Assembly (NCBI GenBank): GCA_964553925.1
Contig: CAZKNR010000381.1
Coordinates: 19,243-83,242 of the forward strand
Length of the DNA: 64,000 bases
Direction of reading: 5' to 3'
From: DAISKN01 sp964553925
GTDB lineage: Bacteria > Acidobacteriota > Vicinamibacteria > Marinacidobacterales > SMYC01
Shown here: one piece after another, positions 19,829 through 28,072 of the stretch
Layout: each line of letters starts with the position of its first letter
Position numbering within the stretch: position 1 is the stretch's first letter
Made by a program: the position numbers and the translations under genes
Notes under the pieces: model-generated
The model's database searches: none
What the model was told of the DNA's origin: nothing
What the model saw: only the letters and a program-made list of their open reading frames with translations

Positions 19829-20240
19829 AATGGGGGAACAAGGGGAGTAGTTTCCTTATCGGAAATTCAAAATATACCGCCAGCTCAGGCTGGCAAGGAG
19901 GTGACCTCGGGATAAGCCGACGAGGGGACGGTCCAGAAGCAGAGCGAGCTTCGCGGGATTCGGACTATATTTCAGCATCATTTCCTTTCATGATCGCCCG
20001 CCCTGCCCGAGGACGAAGAGTCCCAAGCCATTCCAGCATCCCACAATAGATTTCTGCAGTTCCGGTCGAAACGGAAGCCTGGCTGCGCCATGAACGGCGG
20101 TGCGAGGTTCCGTTGGAAAGGAGGAGCCAATGCGAGGCATTCTTTGGGTCTAGGAGTTTCGTTTCGAAGATACGTGAATTAGTTCATTCGAAATAACGTT
20201 CGTGATTCATTGATAATTTCATTCATTGAAGGAGTCGACC
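19829..20240 (+). other. Leader region of the RiPP locus
   Basis: This 412-bp stretch is less GC-rich than the flanks. It contains a small hairpin (GCCAGC 19879-19884 / GCTGGC 19889-19894). At 20130-20153 there is a seven-codon open frame (MRGILWV) behind an unusually strong ribosome-binding site, AAAGGAGGAG. Two direct copies of ATTCATTGA (20205-20213, 20221-20229) lie just before the precursor gene. A weak GATAAT -10 candidate lies at 20212-20217, but no -35 matches well. Confidence 0.5.
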
Positions 20241-20342
20241 GTGGAAAATCAGAAGCCCGTTCAGCCCGTACAGGAAGTCGTGGAGCTCGAAATCGAGGAG
20301 CTCGAAGAGCGTGTAGCGCCTGGAATCATCATCGGTCTATAA
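20241..20342 (+). CDS. RiPP precursor peptide (33 residues) of the YcaO-TfuA locus
   Basis: A short gene with a GTG start six bases after a clear AAGGAG. The N-terminal part MENQKPVQPVQ leads into a glutamate-rich helix and the C-terminus ELEERVAPGIIIGL. An acidic leader followed by Ala-Pro and a short hydrophobic, glycine-containing tail is the form expected of a ribosomally made, modified peptide. I infer that GIIIGL is the core. The peptide has no Cys, Ser, Thr or Asp, so heterocyclisation by the neighbouring YcaO cannot occur, and thioamidation of the backbone is the likely modification. The gene is followed 56 bp later by ycaO and then tfuA on the same strand. I know of no characterised product with this tail. 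Confidence 0.8.
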   Translation: MENQKPVQPVQEVVELEIEELEERVAPGIIIGL

Positions 20343-20382
20343 GTCCTCGGCTGTGATTTTGAATCCCACCTCTTTATGAATT

Positions 20383-20416
20383 CCTCCCCTTAGAGGACAT
20401 GGAGACCCTGGGGAGG
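20383..20416 (+). promoter_or_regulatory. Stem-loop enclosing the ycaO start codon
   Basis: CCTCCCC (20383-20389) can pair with GGGGAGG (20410-20416), leaving a 20-nt loop that contains AGAGG and the ATG at 20399. Such a structure could limit YcaO translation relative to the precursor. This is an inference from complementarity only. Confidence 0.45.
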
Positions 20417-21706
20417 GGTCTCCTTGTTTCCTCCCCCCGTTCGGTAGTGGGCACGCCTCTCTTCTTCGAGCAACTCCGGGAGTCGCGACTCCGGAAGAGT
20501 TATCGGTATGGCACCGAGCGGATCTGTTCTCCCGAGGAGACCTGGGAGCGCGTGCGCCCTTTGTTGCCGGCCTTTGGAATCACGAGAGTTTCCGACCTTA
20601 CGTGGCTCGACTGTATCGGCGTTCCGGTGTTCGCCGCGATTCGTCCCAATAGCCGGACCATTACCCAATCCAATGGCAAGGGACTGACGTCCATGCAAGC
20701 CAGGGTCTCCGCCGTCATGGAGGGGATTGAAGTCTGGCATGCGGAAGAATTGCCCGGTAGCGATCGAATCGCCTCCATCAGCGAGATGAACCGAAACGGT
20801 TTGCTGACCTACGATCCGTATCAGCTCTCACTGAGGCCCGATAGCTTTTTATGCGATCAAATTCCCATCGAGTGGATTCGCTGCGAAGACCTCACGAACG
20901 AAACCACGACCTACCTGCCTCGAGAGCTGGTGAATCTCGATTTCTGTGTGGAACAGCGAGCCAGCTTTCCGTGCTTTACCGCTACCAGTAATGGCTTGGC
21001 CAGCGGCAATAGCCACCTGGAGGCGGCACTGCACGGCTTGAGCGAAGTCATCGAGCGCGATGCGATAACGCAGTATGCGATTTACGTAAGCAAAGGACCG
21101 CGGCGCCTGGTGGCGCCAGAAACGATAACTTCCCGACTGTGCAAAGAGTTAATCGAGAGGTGCCGGCGGGCGGGAGCCAAGGTCTACGTCGAGGACATAA
21201 GCTCGGAGTTCGGCCTGCCGGTGTTTCAGGCGAGCGTTTCACTCGACGATCCCTATGGGCTGCTGTCAGGCTACGGATGCCATCCAAGCCGCGAGACCGC
21301 GCTTCTGCGTGCGCTAACCGAGGTGTTGCAGGAGCGGCCGACTCTCATCTCGGCCGCCCGCGATGACATACACGCCTCCTCATACTGCATGCCTCGGCGA
21401 TCGCTCACCGAACAAAGCCTCGCTCAACAATTGGCCGAGCGTAACGGCCTGATTGACTACGAAAGCGTAGCCAACCTCGAGAACGATTACATCGAGCGCG
21501 ACTTGCAAACGATCGTTGCCACTCTCAAAGAGAAACTGGACACTTCGGTGCTGTTGGCGGATCTGACGAGACACGACTATGCAATTCCGGTAGTTAAAAT
21601 CGTAGTACCGAAGATGCAGATCCCCGCACACACCCTCGCGGCGATACGTACCGGCAGGTCACCCTCGAGCGCAATCGGGAATCCCGGCTCCGAGGACGGG
21701 CGCTGA
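20399..21706 (+). CDS. YcaO-domain peptide-modifying enzyme
   Basis: A 435-residue YcaO protein. YcaO enzymes use ATP to activate peptide backbone amides. The three ATP-binding blocks are present: SNGKGLTSMQ...SAVMEGIE (91-111), SNGLASG...LSEVIERDA (197-222) and GYGCHPSRETALLRALTEVLQ (290-311), with the magnesium-binding glutamates retained. The start YRYGTERICSPEETWERVRPLLPAFGITRVSDLT is typical of TfuA-associated, thioamide-forming YcaOs rather than azoline-forming ones. It has no fused E1 or RRE domain, and no separate dehydrogenase is nearby. The tfuA gene starts two bases after its stop. Third codon positions are visibly less GC-rich than in the flanking genes, which suggests horizontal transfer. 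The METLG start is uncertain. Confidence 0.93.
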   Translation: METLGRGLLVSSPRSVVGTPLFFEQLRESRLRKSYRYGTERICSPEETWERVRPLLPAFGITRVSDLTWLDCIGVPVFAAIRPNSRTITQSNGKGLTSMQARVSAVMEGIEVWHAEELPGSDRIASISEMNRNGLLTYDPYQLSLRPDSFLCDQIPIEWIRCEDLTNETTTYLPRELVNLDFCVEQRASFPCFTATSNGLASGNSHLEAALHGLSEVIERDAITQYAIYVSKGPRRLVAPETITSRLCKELIERCRRAGAKVYVEDISSEFGLPVFQASVSLDDPYGLLSGYGCHPSRETALLRALTEVLQERPTLISAARDDIHASSYCMPRRSLTEQSLAQQLAERNGLIDYESVANLENDYIERDLQTIVATLKEKLDTSVLLADLTRHDYAIPVVKIVVPKMQIPAHTLAAIRTGRSPSSAIGNPGSEDGR

Positions 21707-21708
21707 CG

Positions 21709-23406
21709 ATGCGGGTACATGTCTATACCGGACCGACGCTGCCGCACGAAGCGGGAAGGGCGCTTTTGGACGCTCACTTCTTGCCGCCCATCAAGCATGG
21801 CGACGTCCTTGACGCCCTCAGTGAGGGAGTTGAGTGCGTGGCGATCATTGACGGCTACTACGAGACCGTGGCCTCGGTTCGCCATAAGGAAATCCTTCAA
21901 GCGCTCCAGAAGGGTGTGCGGGTATTGGGGAGCTCGAGCTTTGGCGCGCTCCGGGCCGCGGAGCTCAACCTGTTCGGGATGGAAGGCGTCGGCGAAATCT
22001 ATCGGATGTACGCGAGCGGCGAGATCGAGGCCGACGACGAAGTTGCCGTGAAGCATGCGCCGGAAACCGAGGGGTACAAGATGCTGAGCGTGCCGCTCGT
22101 CGACCTGCGCCATAACCTTCGGCGGGCGACCGAGGCCGGCGTCGTCCCGCGTTCGGCGGCCGATGTCATTGTCGACTGCGCTCGAGAGATGTATTTTGGC
22201 GAGCGTACCTTGAGAAGGATTTTCGCTCGCGCAGAAGAGCGCTCCGTCGAGAGGGATCTGATGGAAAGTTGCCAGAGCTACTTTCACCACCATTGGCACG
22301 ACCTCAAGCGGGCCGATTCCGAGCTCTTGTTGAAGACCATCGCCGCACGGATGAGCGACCGTGAGCCCTGGCCCGTTCTCGAGCGTCCCCGCATCCATCG
22401 CACGAGTTTGCTGTATCGGTGGAACGTGGAACAGGCAAGGGTTCCGACCAGGATCGGCTTCATCCGAGAGCAAGAGGCACTGGCTCAATTGAAGTTTTCG
22501 ACCGAGGAGTACCCGCGGGTTCGGCAACTGGCGAATGAGGCCTGCTGGCTTCGAGATTACGCCCAGCGACTCGACCTCACGCCTTCCGATGAGGAGCTCG
22601 ACCTCCGCCGCCAGGAGTTTCGAGACCGTGAACGGATCGTATGCCCTGCGGATGAGAAGGAATGGCTGTCTGAGCGTGCGCTGACCGCAGAGCAAGTGGC
22701 TGACCTGCTCGAGACGGAGGCGTGCATTATGAAGTTGGGCACGCCTTCGGGTGGCGAAAGAACGCCGCGCTCCCAACTGCTGCTTGACTATGCGCGGCTC
22801 TGCGAGCTTTCGGCTTCTCCAGCGGAGGTCGAAAGCGAGTGGCAAAGATTCTGGCCTGAATTCAAACTCCGCGGGTTGGACGCGGTTCAACTCTTGACTA
22901 CGCGAGTCGAAGTAAATCTGGCCGAGTTACCAATCCATGAGCCTGATCCCGTGCCGGAGCGTGGGGCATGGTGTCGAGAGCGAAAAATCGCGCCCGAGCA
23001 ACTGACAGCGCGACTAAGCGAACGCGCGCTGCTGCGCCGGCTTGCTTCAAACTTCTATATCCGGCCGGCGGTGATATACCGCGAGCAGCTCGTCGCAAGG
23101 CTCAAGGTGTCTCGCAGTTTCCATAGAGCGCTGGATCGACTCGTCTCGATTTACGAACGTATATTGCAGAGCGGCGTGAGCACTACGTGGCATCCGCAGT
23201 GGAAGGTTTTCGTTCAACCGGATACCCGCCGGATCATGGATTGGTTTTGTAACGAGCACGGGATCCAGCCAAAGCGCGCTCGCAGCTACATCCAGTGGAA
23301 AGGATTCGATGAGCTCGTCGAGTTTCTAAGTATCGCTCAGTTGAACTATATCGACGCCACCCAATCTCGAGCGACCGACCGACAAAACAGGAACGTTAAT
23401 ACCTGA
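21709..23406 (+). CDS. TfuA-like protein with long C-terminal extension
   Basis: A 565-residue protein. Residues 1 to about 180 are a TfuA domain (YTGPTLPHEAGRAL, VAIIDGYYETVASVRHKEI, GSSSFGALRAAELNLFGM near 74-91). TfuA partners of YcaO were first seen in the trifolitoxin cluster and help thioamidate McrA in methanogens, where they are thought to deliver sulfur. The remaining 385 residues are helical, rich in Arg, Glu and Trp, contain a histidine patch (FHHHWHD) and resemble no domain I can name. They may bind the precursor or replace a leader-recognition domain. The gene is coupled to ycaO with a 2-bp gap. Confidence 0.88.
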   Translation: MRVHVYTGPTLPHEAGRALLDAHFLPPIKHGDVLDALSEGVECVAIIDGYYETVASVRHKEILQALQKGVRVLGSSSFGALRAAELNLFGMEGVGEIYRMYASGEIEADDEVAVKHAPETEGYKMLSVPLVDLRHNLRRATEAGVVPRSAADVIVDCAREMYFGERTLRRIFARAEERSVERDLMESCQSYFHHHWHDLKRADSELLLKTIAARMSDREPWPVLERPRIHRTSLLYRWNVEQARVPTRIGFIREQEALAQLKFSTEEYPRVRQLANEACWLRDYAQRLDLTPSDEELDLRRQEFRDRERIVCPADEKEWLSERALTAEQVADLLETEACIMKLGTPSGGERTPRSQLLLDYARLCELSASPAEVESEWQRFWPEFKLRGLDAVQLLTTRVEVNLAELPIHEPDPVPERGAWCRERKIAPEQLTARLSERALLRRLASNFYIRPAVIYREQLVARLKVSRSFHRALDRLVSIYERILQSGVSTTWHPQWKVFVQPDTRRIMDWFCNEHGIQPKRARSYIQWKGFDELVEFLSIAQLNYIDATQSRATDRQNRNVNT

Positions 23407-23622
23407 TTACTCTGTAATTTCCATGGTCACCGTGATACTTGAAACCGATACCTTCGTAGAAAGCTCACTCGATTATCAAGCACAGACGTATTGATCCGCC
23501 GGAGTCGTTTATGGTACCGTCCCTTCGACTTCGGAAGGGTTGCGCTTCACTCTCGGACTCTTACGTTCAACTTTTTAAATCCCTAGGCGCTCTGCCTAAC
23601 AACCCGAGGTGCCGGAGTCAAG
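23407..23622 (+). other. Gap between the RiPP locus and the HD-GYP gene
   Basis: About 216 bp without a convincing gene. A 23-codon frame (23423-23494) lacks a ribosome-binding site. No terminator hairpin with a U-run is visible. Confidence 0.4.
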
Positions 23623-26127
23623 ATGGACTGGCGTCGTTGGCCAGCCAGCGTCAAGATTTACGTATCCGCGGTCGTCGGGGTAGGGGTATCTGTCTACGGA
23701 TGGGCCCTCTACCAGTCGACAGTGACCGCGGTCGCGTATCCTGCCGACAAGCTCGTCAGCTTGCTCGGGGTTCTCTTCGTCGCTGGCTTGAGTGCGCGCT
23801 GGGTGGTGCGGATTCCACGCACCACCAACTGGATCACCGTCGCCGACTGCCTGATCATCAGCATCGTCATGATCTACGGCCTCGCGCCCGGGATCGTGGC
23901 CGCCGGTTTTTTCCACACGGTGAGCTACTGGTTCGCGGTCGAGCGCGAGCCCCAGGAGCATCTTGGAGTGAAGCTCGTGTGGAGCCGTCTCCGGGCGCTA
24001 TTCAACCTCTCTTTGAGCGCCCTTCACGCCCTCGCCTACGGCGCCGTCTTCGACGCGGTAAAGCCGGCGGACCCGATCACCGCGCCCGAAATCGTCCTGC
24101 CGGTGCTTCTCCTGGGCCTGACCTATTTTTTCGTGAACGCCCTTGGGATCCACGTCGCCCAGGCGCTCTGGGGGCAGGCGGGCTTCTGGGAGCTGTGGCG
24201 CCAGGACTTCCCGCTCCTGCCGATCTACTTCGTCGCCTCCGCCTGCGGCGCCGCCATCGTCTACCTCTTTCATGAGTTGGTTGGACCGGGGGCATTTGCC
24301 CTCGCGCTCCCCTTCTGGATCGTCGCCTATTACGCGCACCGTTTCTACAAGGAGAAGTACGAGGAGCTCTCGAAGGTCCACCGGCAAACGCTCGAGGCCT
24401 TCGCGTTCTGCATCGACGCCATGGAGCTCCATACCGACTTCAAACACGACACCCACACCCACATCCAGAGGACCCAGGTCCTGACCCTCGGCCTCGCCCG
24501 GGCGCTGAACGTCGACGAAAAGACCTATGAGGGTCTCCGCTACGCAGCGGTGCTGCACGACGTAGGCAAGATCTCCATCCCGTCTTATATCCTTCACAAA
24601 CCGACTCGGCTCACCGAGCGCGAGTTCCAGAAGATGAGCACTCACCCGGCGGTGGGCGCGCAGATCCTCTCCTCGATCGATTTTCCGTTCCCCGTGGTGG
24701 CGATCGTCAAGCACCATCACGAGAACTGGGATGGCAGCGGCTACCCCGACGGCCTGCGGGGCGAGGAGATCCCGCTCGGCTCCCGCCTCCTCGCCCTCGC
24801 GGACTGCTACGAGGCGCTGACCGCGCGCCGGGTCTACCGGCGCTCTCTCTCCCGGGACGCGGCGGTCGCGATCATGAAACGGGAGTCGCACAAGTTCGAC
24901 CCCCGCATTTTTCGCAGGTTCCTCGAGGTTATTGCCGACCTGGAAGCGGAGCTGAACTCCATCGAAGTGCGCTCGCTGACCGACCCCAAGGAGCACACCG
25001 ACCGCGCCCGAGACCGCGACATCGTGGGTCAGCCGAAGTCGGCGACGCTCTCGAGCGCGATCTCCGAGCCGCAGCAGGAGATCTTCACGCTCTTCGAGAT
25101 CTTTCAGAACATCGGCAACTCCCTCTCGAAGACCGACACCCTCACCATCCTCGCCTCGAAGCTCGAAAAGATCGTTCCCTTCACCACCCTCGTCATCTAC
25201 CTGGTCGACGACAGATCGGGCGAGCTTCGCCCGGCGCACGTCGGCGGGGTACACAAGGAGCTCTTCACCGATCTCACCATCGAGATCGGCACCCGGCTCG
25301 CCGGATGGGTTGCCGCCAACAACCGGTTTCTCTACAACGTCCATCCCGGTCCCGACACCATGACCCTTCCCCCGGAGGTGCGGGGCCTTTACGGGAACTC
25401 GCTTCTGGCACCCCTGGTCCACGAGGAGCGGCCGATCGGAACCATCGCTCTGTATGTCGCCGGGGACGAAAAGTACACCGACGACCATATTCGTCTCATG
25501 GAGATCGTGAGCAACCGGGCCTCGATCGCGCTCTTCAACGCGATTCGATTCGAGGAGACCCAGGAGGACGCCTTCACCGACCGGCTCACCGGGCTTCCCA
25601 ACTCGCGGTTCCTCTACATCTTCTTCGAGCAGACGCTTTCCGAGGCCAAGCGCTACGGCGAGCCATTGACCGTCATCGAGCTGGACCTCGACGACTTCAA
25701 GAGCGTCAACGACCGGCACGGACATCACACCGGCGATCGTTTCCTGAAGGAGGTGGGACGTATCCTGAAAGAGCAGATGCGCGACTCCGACGTGCTGGTG
25801 CGCTACGCCGGTGACGAGTTCATCGCCGTGCTCCCTAAGACCTCGTACGAGCAGGCGCGCCAGTTCTCCTACCGCCTCCAGGACGCCGTGGAGGCCAAGG
25901 TGCTCGACGTCGGCGTCGGGCCGCTCAAAGTCGGAATCTCGCTGGGGCTCGCCTCCTACCCGGCTGCGGGAAAGGATCTGGAGTCGCTGCTCATGGCCGC
26001 GGACAAGAACATGTACGAGGACAAAGCTCGAAGGCGAGGCCGCAAGCGCGGGGTCGATGCCGCCGCCGACAGCTTCCAGCCCAGCTTGTTCGAGAAGGAA
26101 GAGCTCCAGGGCCAGCCTCCGGGCTGA
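23623..26127 (+). CDS. Membrane HD-GYP / GAF / GGDEF cyclic-di-GMP protein
   Basis: An 834-residue inner-membrane signalling protein. About eight N-terminal helices (1-250) form a MASE-like sensor. A HD-GYP phosphodiesterase domain follows, with HDVGK near residue 311 and HHHENWDGSGYPDG near 364, all metal ligands present. A GAF domain (about 490-640) precedes a C-terminal diguanylate cyclase domain whose signature is AGDEF (RYAGDEF, about residue 729) instead of GGDEF; such variants are active in some proteins. Both synthesis and hydrolysis of c-di-GMP are possible, and one activity may be regulatory. It starts at an ATG after GGAG and is transcribed in line with the permease genes 29 bp downstream. 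Confidence 0.93.
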   Translation: MDWRRWPASVKIYVSAVVGVGVSVYGWALYQSTVTAVAYPADKLVSLLGVLFVAGLSARWVVRIPRTTNWITVADCLIISIVMIYGLAPGIVAAGFFHTVSYWFAVEREPQEHLGVKLVWSRLRALFNLSLSALHALAYGAVFDAVKPADPITAPEIVLPVLLLGLTYFFVNALGIHVAQALWGQAGFWELWRQDFPLLPIYFVASACGAAIVYLFHELVGPGAFALALPFWIVAYYAHRFYKEKYEELSKVHRQTLEAFAFCIDAMELHTDFKHDTHTHIQRTQVLTLGLARALNVDEKTYEGLRYAAVLHDVGKISIPSYILHKPTRLTEREFQKMSTHPAVGAQILSSIDFPFPVVAIVKHHHENWDGSGYPDGLRGEEIPLGSRLLALADCYEALTARRVYRRSLSRDAAVAIMKRESHKFDPRIFRRFLEVIADLEAELNSIEVRSLTDPKEHTDRARDRDIVGQPKSATLSSAISEPQQEIFTLFEIFQNIGNSLSKTDTLTILASKLEKIVPFTTLVIYLVDDRSGELRPAHVGGVHKELFTDLTIEIGTRLAGWVAANNRFLYNVHPGPDTMTLPPEVRGLYGNSLLAPLVHEERPIGTIALYVAGDEKYTDDHIRLMEIVSNRASIALFNAIRFEETQEDAFTDRLTGLPNSRFLYIFFEQTLSEAKRYGEPLTVIELDLDDFKSVNDRHGHHTGDRFLKEVGRILKEQMRDSDVLVRYAGDEFIAVLPKTSYEQARQFSYRLQDAVEAKVLDVGVGPLKVGISLGLASYPAAGKDLESLLMAADKNMYEDKARRRGRKRGVDAAADSFQPSLFEKEELQGQPPG

Positions 26128-26156
26128 CGCCAGCGAGCACCGTTGTCCGGTAACGC

Positions 26157-27134
26157 ATGGGCCGCGTCGTCTTCGCCCGCCTCGCTTCGGCCGTTCCGCT
26201 CCTGGTTTTGACGACGCTTCTTTCGTTCCTTTTGATCCACTGGGCCCCCGGCTCGTTTCTCGATCAGCTCCGGTTCCAACCGGGAATTCCGGAGAGCGTC
26301 ATCGACCGAATGGAGGAGCGCTACGGCCTCGACCGGCCGTGGCACCTTCAGTACTCCTCGTGGCTATTCGCCGCGGCCCGCGGAGACTTCGGGCTCTCGC
26401 TCCGTTTTCAGAGACCGGTCGCGGAGCTCCTGAGGCAAAGCCTTCCCCGAACGCTAGCGCTCGCCACTTTCGCCCTTCTTTTGTCCGCCTTCGGCGGCAC
26501 GGCCCTCGGGCTTCTCTCCGTGCGAAAGCTCGAAGGCGTCTGGGATCGCATCTCCTGCCGCGCGGCCCTCGCCCTCGTCTCCGTGCATCCGGTCATCCTC
26601 GCCATCCTCGGCTTGAGCTTCGCCGCGTGGACGGAGTCGCTTCCGCTCGGAGGCGGCTCGAGTCTCGGTGCTTCGGCGCTCCCCTTTTGGGAACGAGGAG
26701 CCGACTATTTGAGACACCTCGCTCTTCCCCTGAGTGTTCTGGTCCTCGTGATGCTCCCCGGGTTCTTCCTGCAGGCGCGGGGCGTGATGGCGGAAGTGCT
26801 TCCCTCGCCGTTCGTCGCCTTCGGCCGGGCGCAAGGCCTGCCGGAGCGCACGCTCGTTCTCCGCCATCTCCTGCCTCTGACCCTCGCTCCTCTCGTGAGC
26901 TACACCTCGAGCTCCCTCTCGCGCCTCTTGAACGGAGCGTTTCTGGTGGAGGTGATCACGGGATGGCCGGGGATGGGGAGGCTCGCGCTCACGGCGCTTC
27001 GCGAGCGCGATTCTTTTCTTCTTCTGGGGACGCTGGTGGTCGCCAGTGTCCTTCTCGCTCTCGGAAACCTGGCGGCGGACCTGCTGCTCGCGGAAGCTGA
27101 CCCCCGCATCCGTCTCGAGGAGGCTCCGGCATGA
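26157..27134 (+). CDS. Peptide ABC transporter permease, DppB/OppB type
   Basis: A 325-residue inner-membrane permease with about six helices. It has the N-terminal LLVLTTLLSFLLIHWAPGS and the cytoplasmic EAA-like loop FVAFGRAQGLPERTLVLRHLLPLTLAPLV, followed by FLVEVITGWPGMGRLALTALRERD, all typical of DppB. It pairs with the DppC-like gene, which overlaps its 3' end by four bases (ATGA). The matching binding protein is probably the lipoprotein at 18098. DppD/DppF ATPases are not present. Confidence 0.93.
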   Translation: MGRVVFARLASAVPLLVLTTLLSFLLIHWAPGSFLDQLRFQPGIPESVIDRMEERYGLDRPWHLQYSSWLFAAARGDFGLSLRFQRPVAELLRQSLPRTLALATFALLLSAFGGTALGLLSVRKLEGVWDRISCRAALALVSVHPVILAILGLSFAAWTESLPLGGGSSLGASALPFWERGADYLRHLALPLSVLVLVMLPGFFLQARGVMAEVLPSPFVAFGRAQGLPERTLVLRHLLPLTLAPLVSYTSSSLSRLLNGAFLVEVITGWPGMGRLALTALRERDSFLLLGTLVVASVLLALGNLAADLLLAEADPRIRLEEAPA

Positions 27135-28072
27135 GAGCGGGCGGTGTGATTCTCACCCTCCTCGCGCTCCTTTCGATCCTCGGGCCGGAAGTCGCGCCCC
27201 GGTCTCCCGTCGCGCAGGACCGCGAGAGCGTCTACGAACGACCCTCCCTCGCCGGGCACCTCCTCGGAACCGACGGCCTCGGGAGAGACGTCTTCTCGCG
27301 AACCCTCCATGCCGCGCGCTTCACGCTCCTGACCGCGGTCGCGGGAGTCGTTCTCGCGGTCTTCCTCGGGAGCGCCGCCGGTGCCCTGGCCGGGCTCTTC
27401 GGAGGCATGTGGGATCGTCTGGTCATGCGATCGACCGAGCTCGTCATGGCGCTTCCCGCGCTCTACCTGATCCTCGGACTCCGGAACCTCTTTCCCGATT
27501 CGATCGGTCCTTCCGAGGCCGGCTTCATCGTGGTGGTCTCCCTCGCGGCGGTCGGCTGGAGCGGTGTTGCGCGGCTTACGCGCGGCCAGGTGCTGTCGAT
27601 CCGCGAAGAGGCTTACATCGCGGCCGCCCGGGCGGCGGGGGCATCGCGCTTGCGGCTCCTTTTCGTCCACGTGCTCCGGATCCTGCGGCCGTTCCTGCTT
27701 CTGCAGATCGGGCTCCACATCCCCTACTTCCTCCTGGGCGAGGTCACGCTCTCGTTTCTCGGGCTCGGTCTCGCGGAGCCCGCTCCGAGCTTCGGAAACA
27801 TGCTTTCGAGCGCGGTCGCGAACGCGAGCTTTCTCGGAAGCCGCTGGTGGACGTGGGTTCCCCCCGCTTCGCTCCTGACGCTCGCCGTTTTGGGATCGAA
27901 CCTCTGGATCGAAGCCCTAAGGACGCGCTGCCTCGGAAAGATGGGCGGAGTTCTCGGGGGCTATCTCGGGCCGGGAGAGCGGGCGGGCTTCGAGAGCTGG
28001 GCGGCGAGAGCCTCGCGCTTCTGGTCCTCTTCGACGTGGGGCTCGAAGCATTTGCGGCATCGGGCCTCGTAG
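27131..28072 (+). CDS. Peptide ABC transporter permease, DppC/OppC type
   Basis: A 313-residue permease with the family signatures HLLGTDGLGRDVFSRTLHAAR, the EAA loop YIAAARAAGASRLRLLFVHVL and GEVTLSFLGLGL. Normal DppC proteins end soon after the segment NLWIEALRTR. Here the frame continues for about 45 atypical residues rich in Gly, Ser and Arg that run antisense through the thymidine kinase 3' end (overlap 27961-28072). This suggests a lost stop or small frameshift near 27930. It starts within the DppB stop. Confidence 0.88.
   Translation: MRAGGVILTLLALLSILGPEVAPRSPVAQDRESVYERPSLAGHLLGTDGLGRDVFSRTLHAARFTLLTAVAGVVLAVFLGSAAGALAGLFGGMWDRLVMRSTELVMALPALYLILGLRNLFPDSIGPSEAGFIVVVSLAAVGWSGVARLTRGQVLSIREEAYIAAARAAGASRLRLLFVHVLRILRPFLLLQIGLHIPYFLLGEVTLSFLGLGLAEPAPSFGNMLSSAVANASFLGSRWWTWVPPASLLTLAVLGSNLWIEALRTRCLGKMGGVLGGYLGPGERAGFESWAARASRFWSSSTWGSKHLRHRAS

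Noticed and set aside
23423..23494. 23-codon frame after tfuA as a possible second precursor peptide
   Set aside because: It has no ribosome-binding site and does not resemble the first precursor, although it does contain Ser and Thr.
19829..23622. A mobile element or genomic island with att sites around the RiPP locus
   Set aside because: Lower GC suggests transfer, but I see no integrase, transposase, tRNA or flanking direct repeats.
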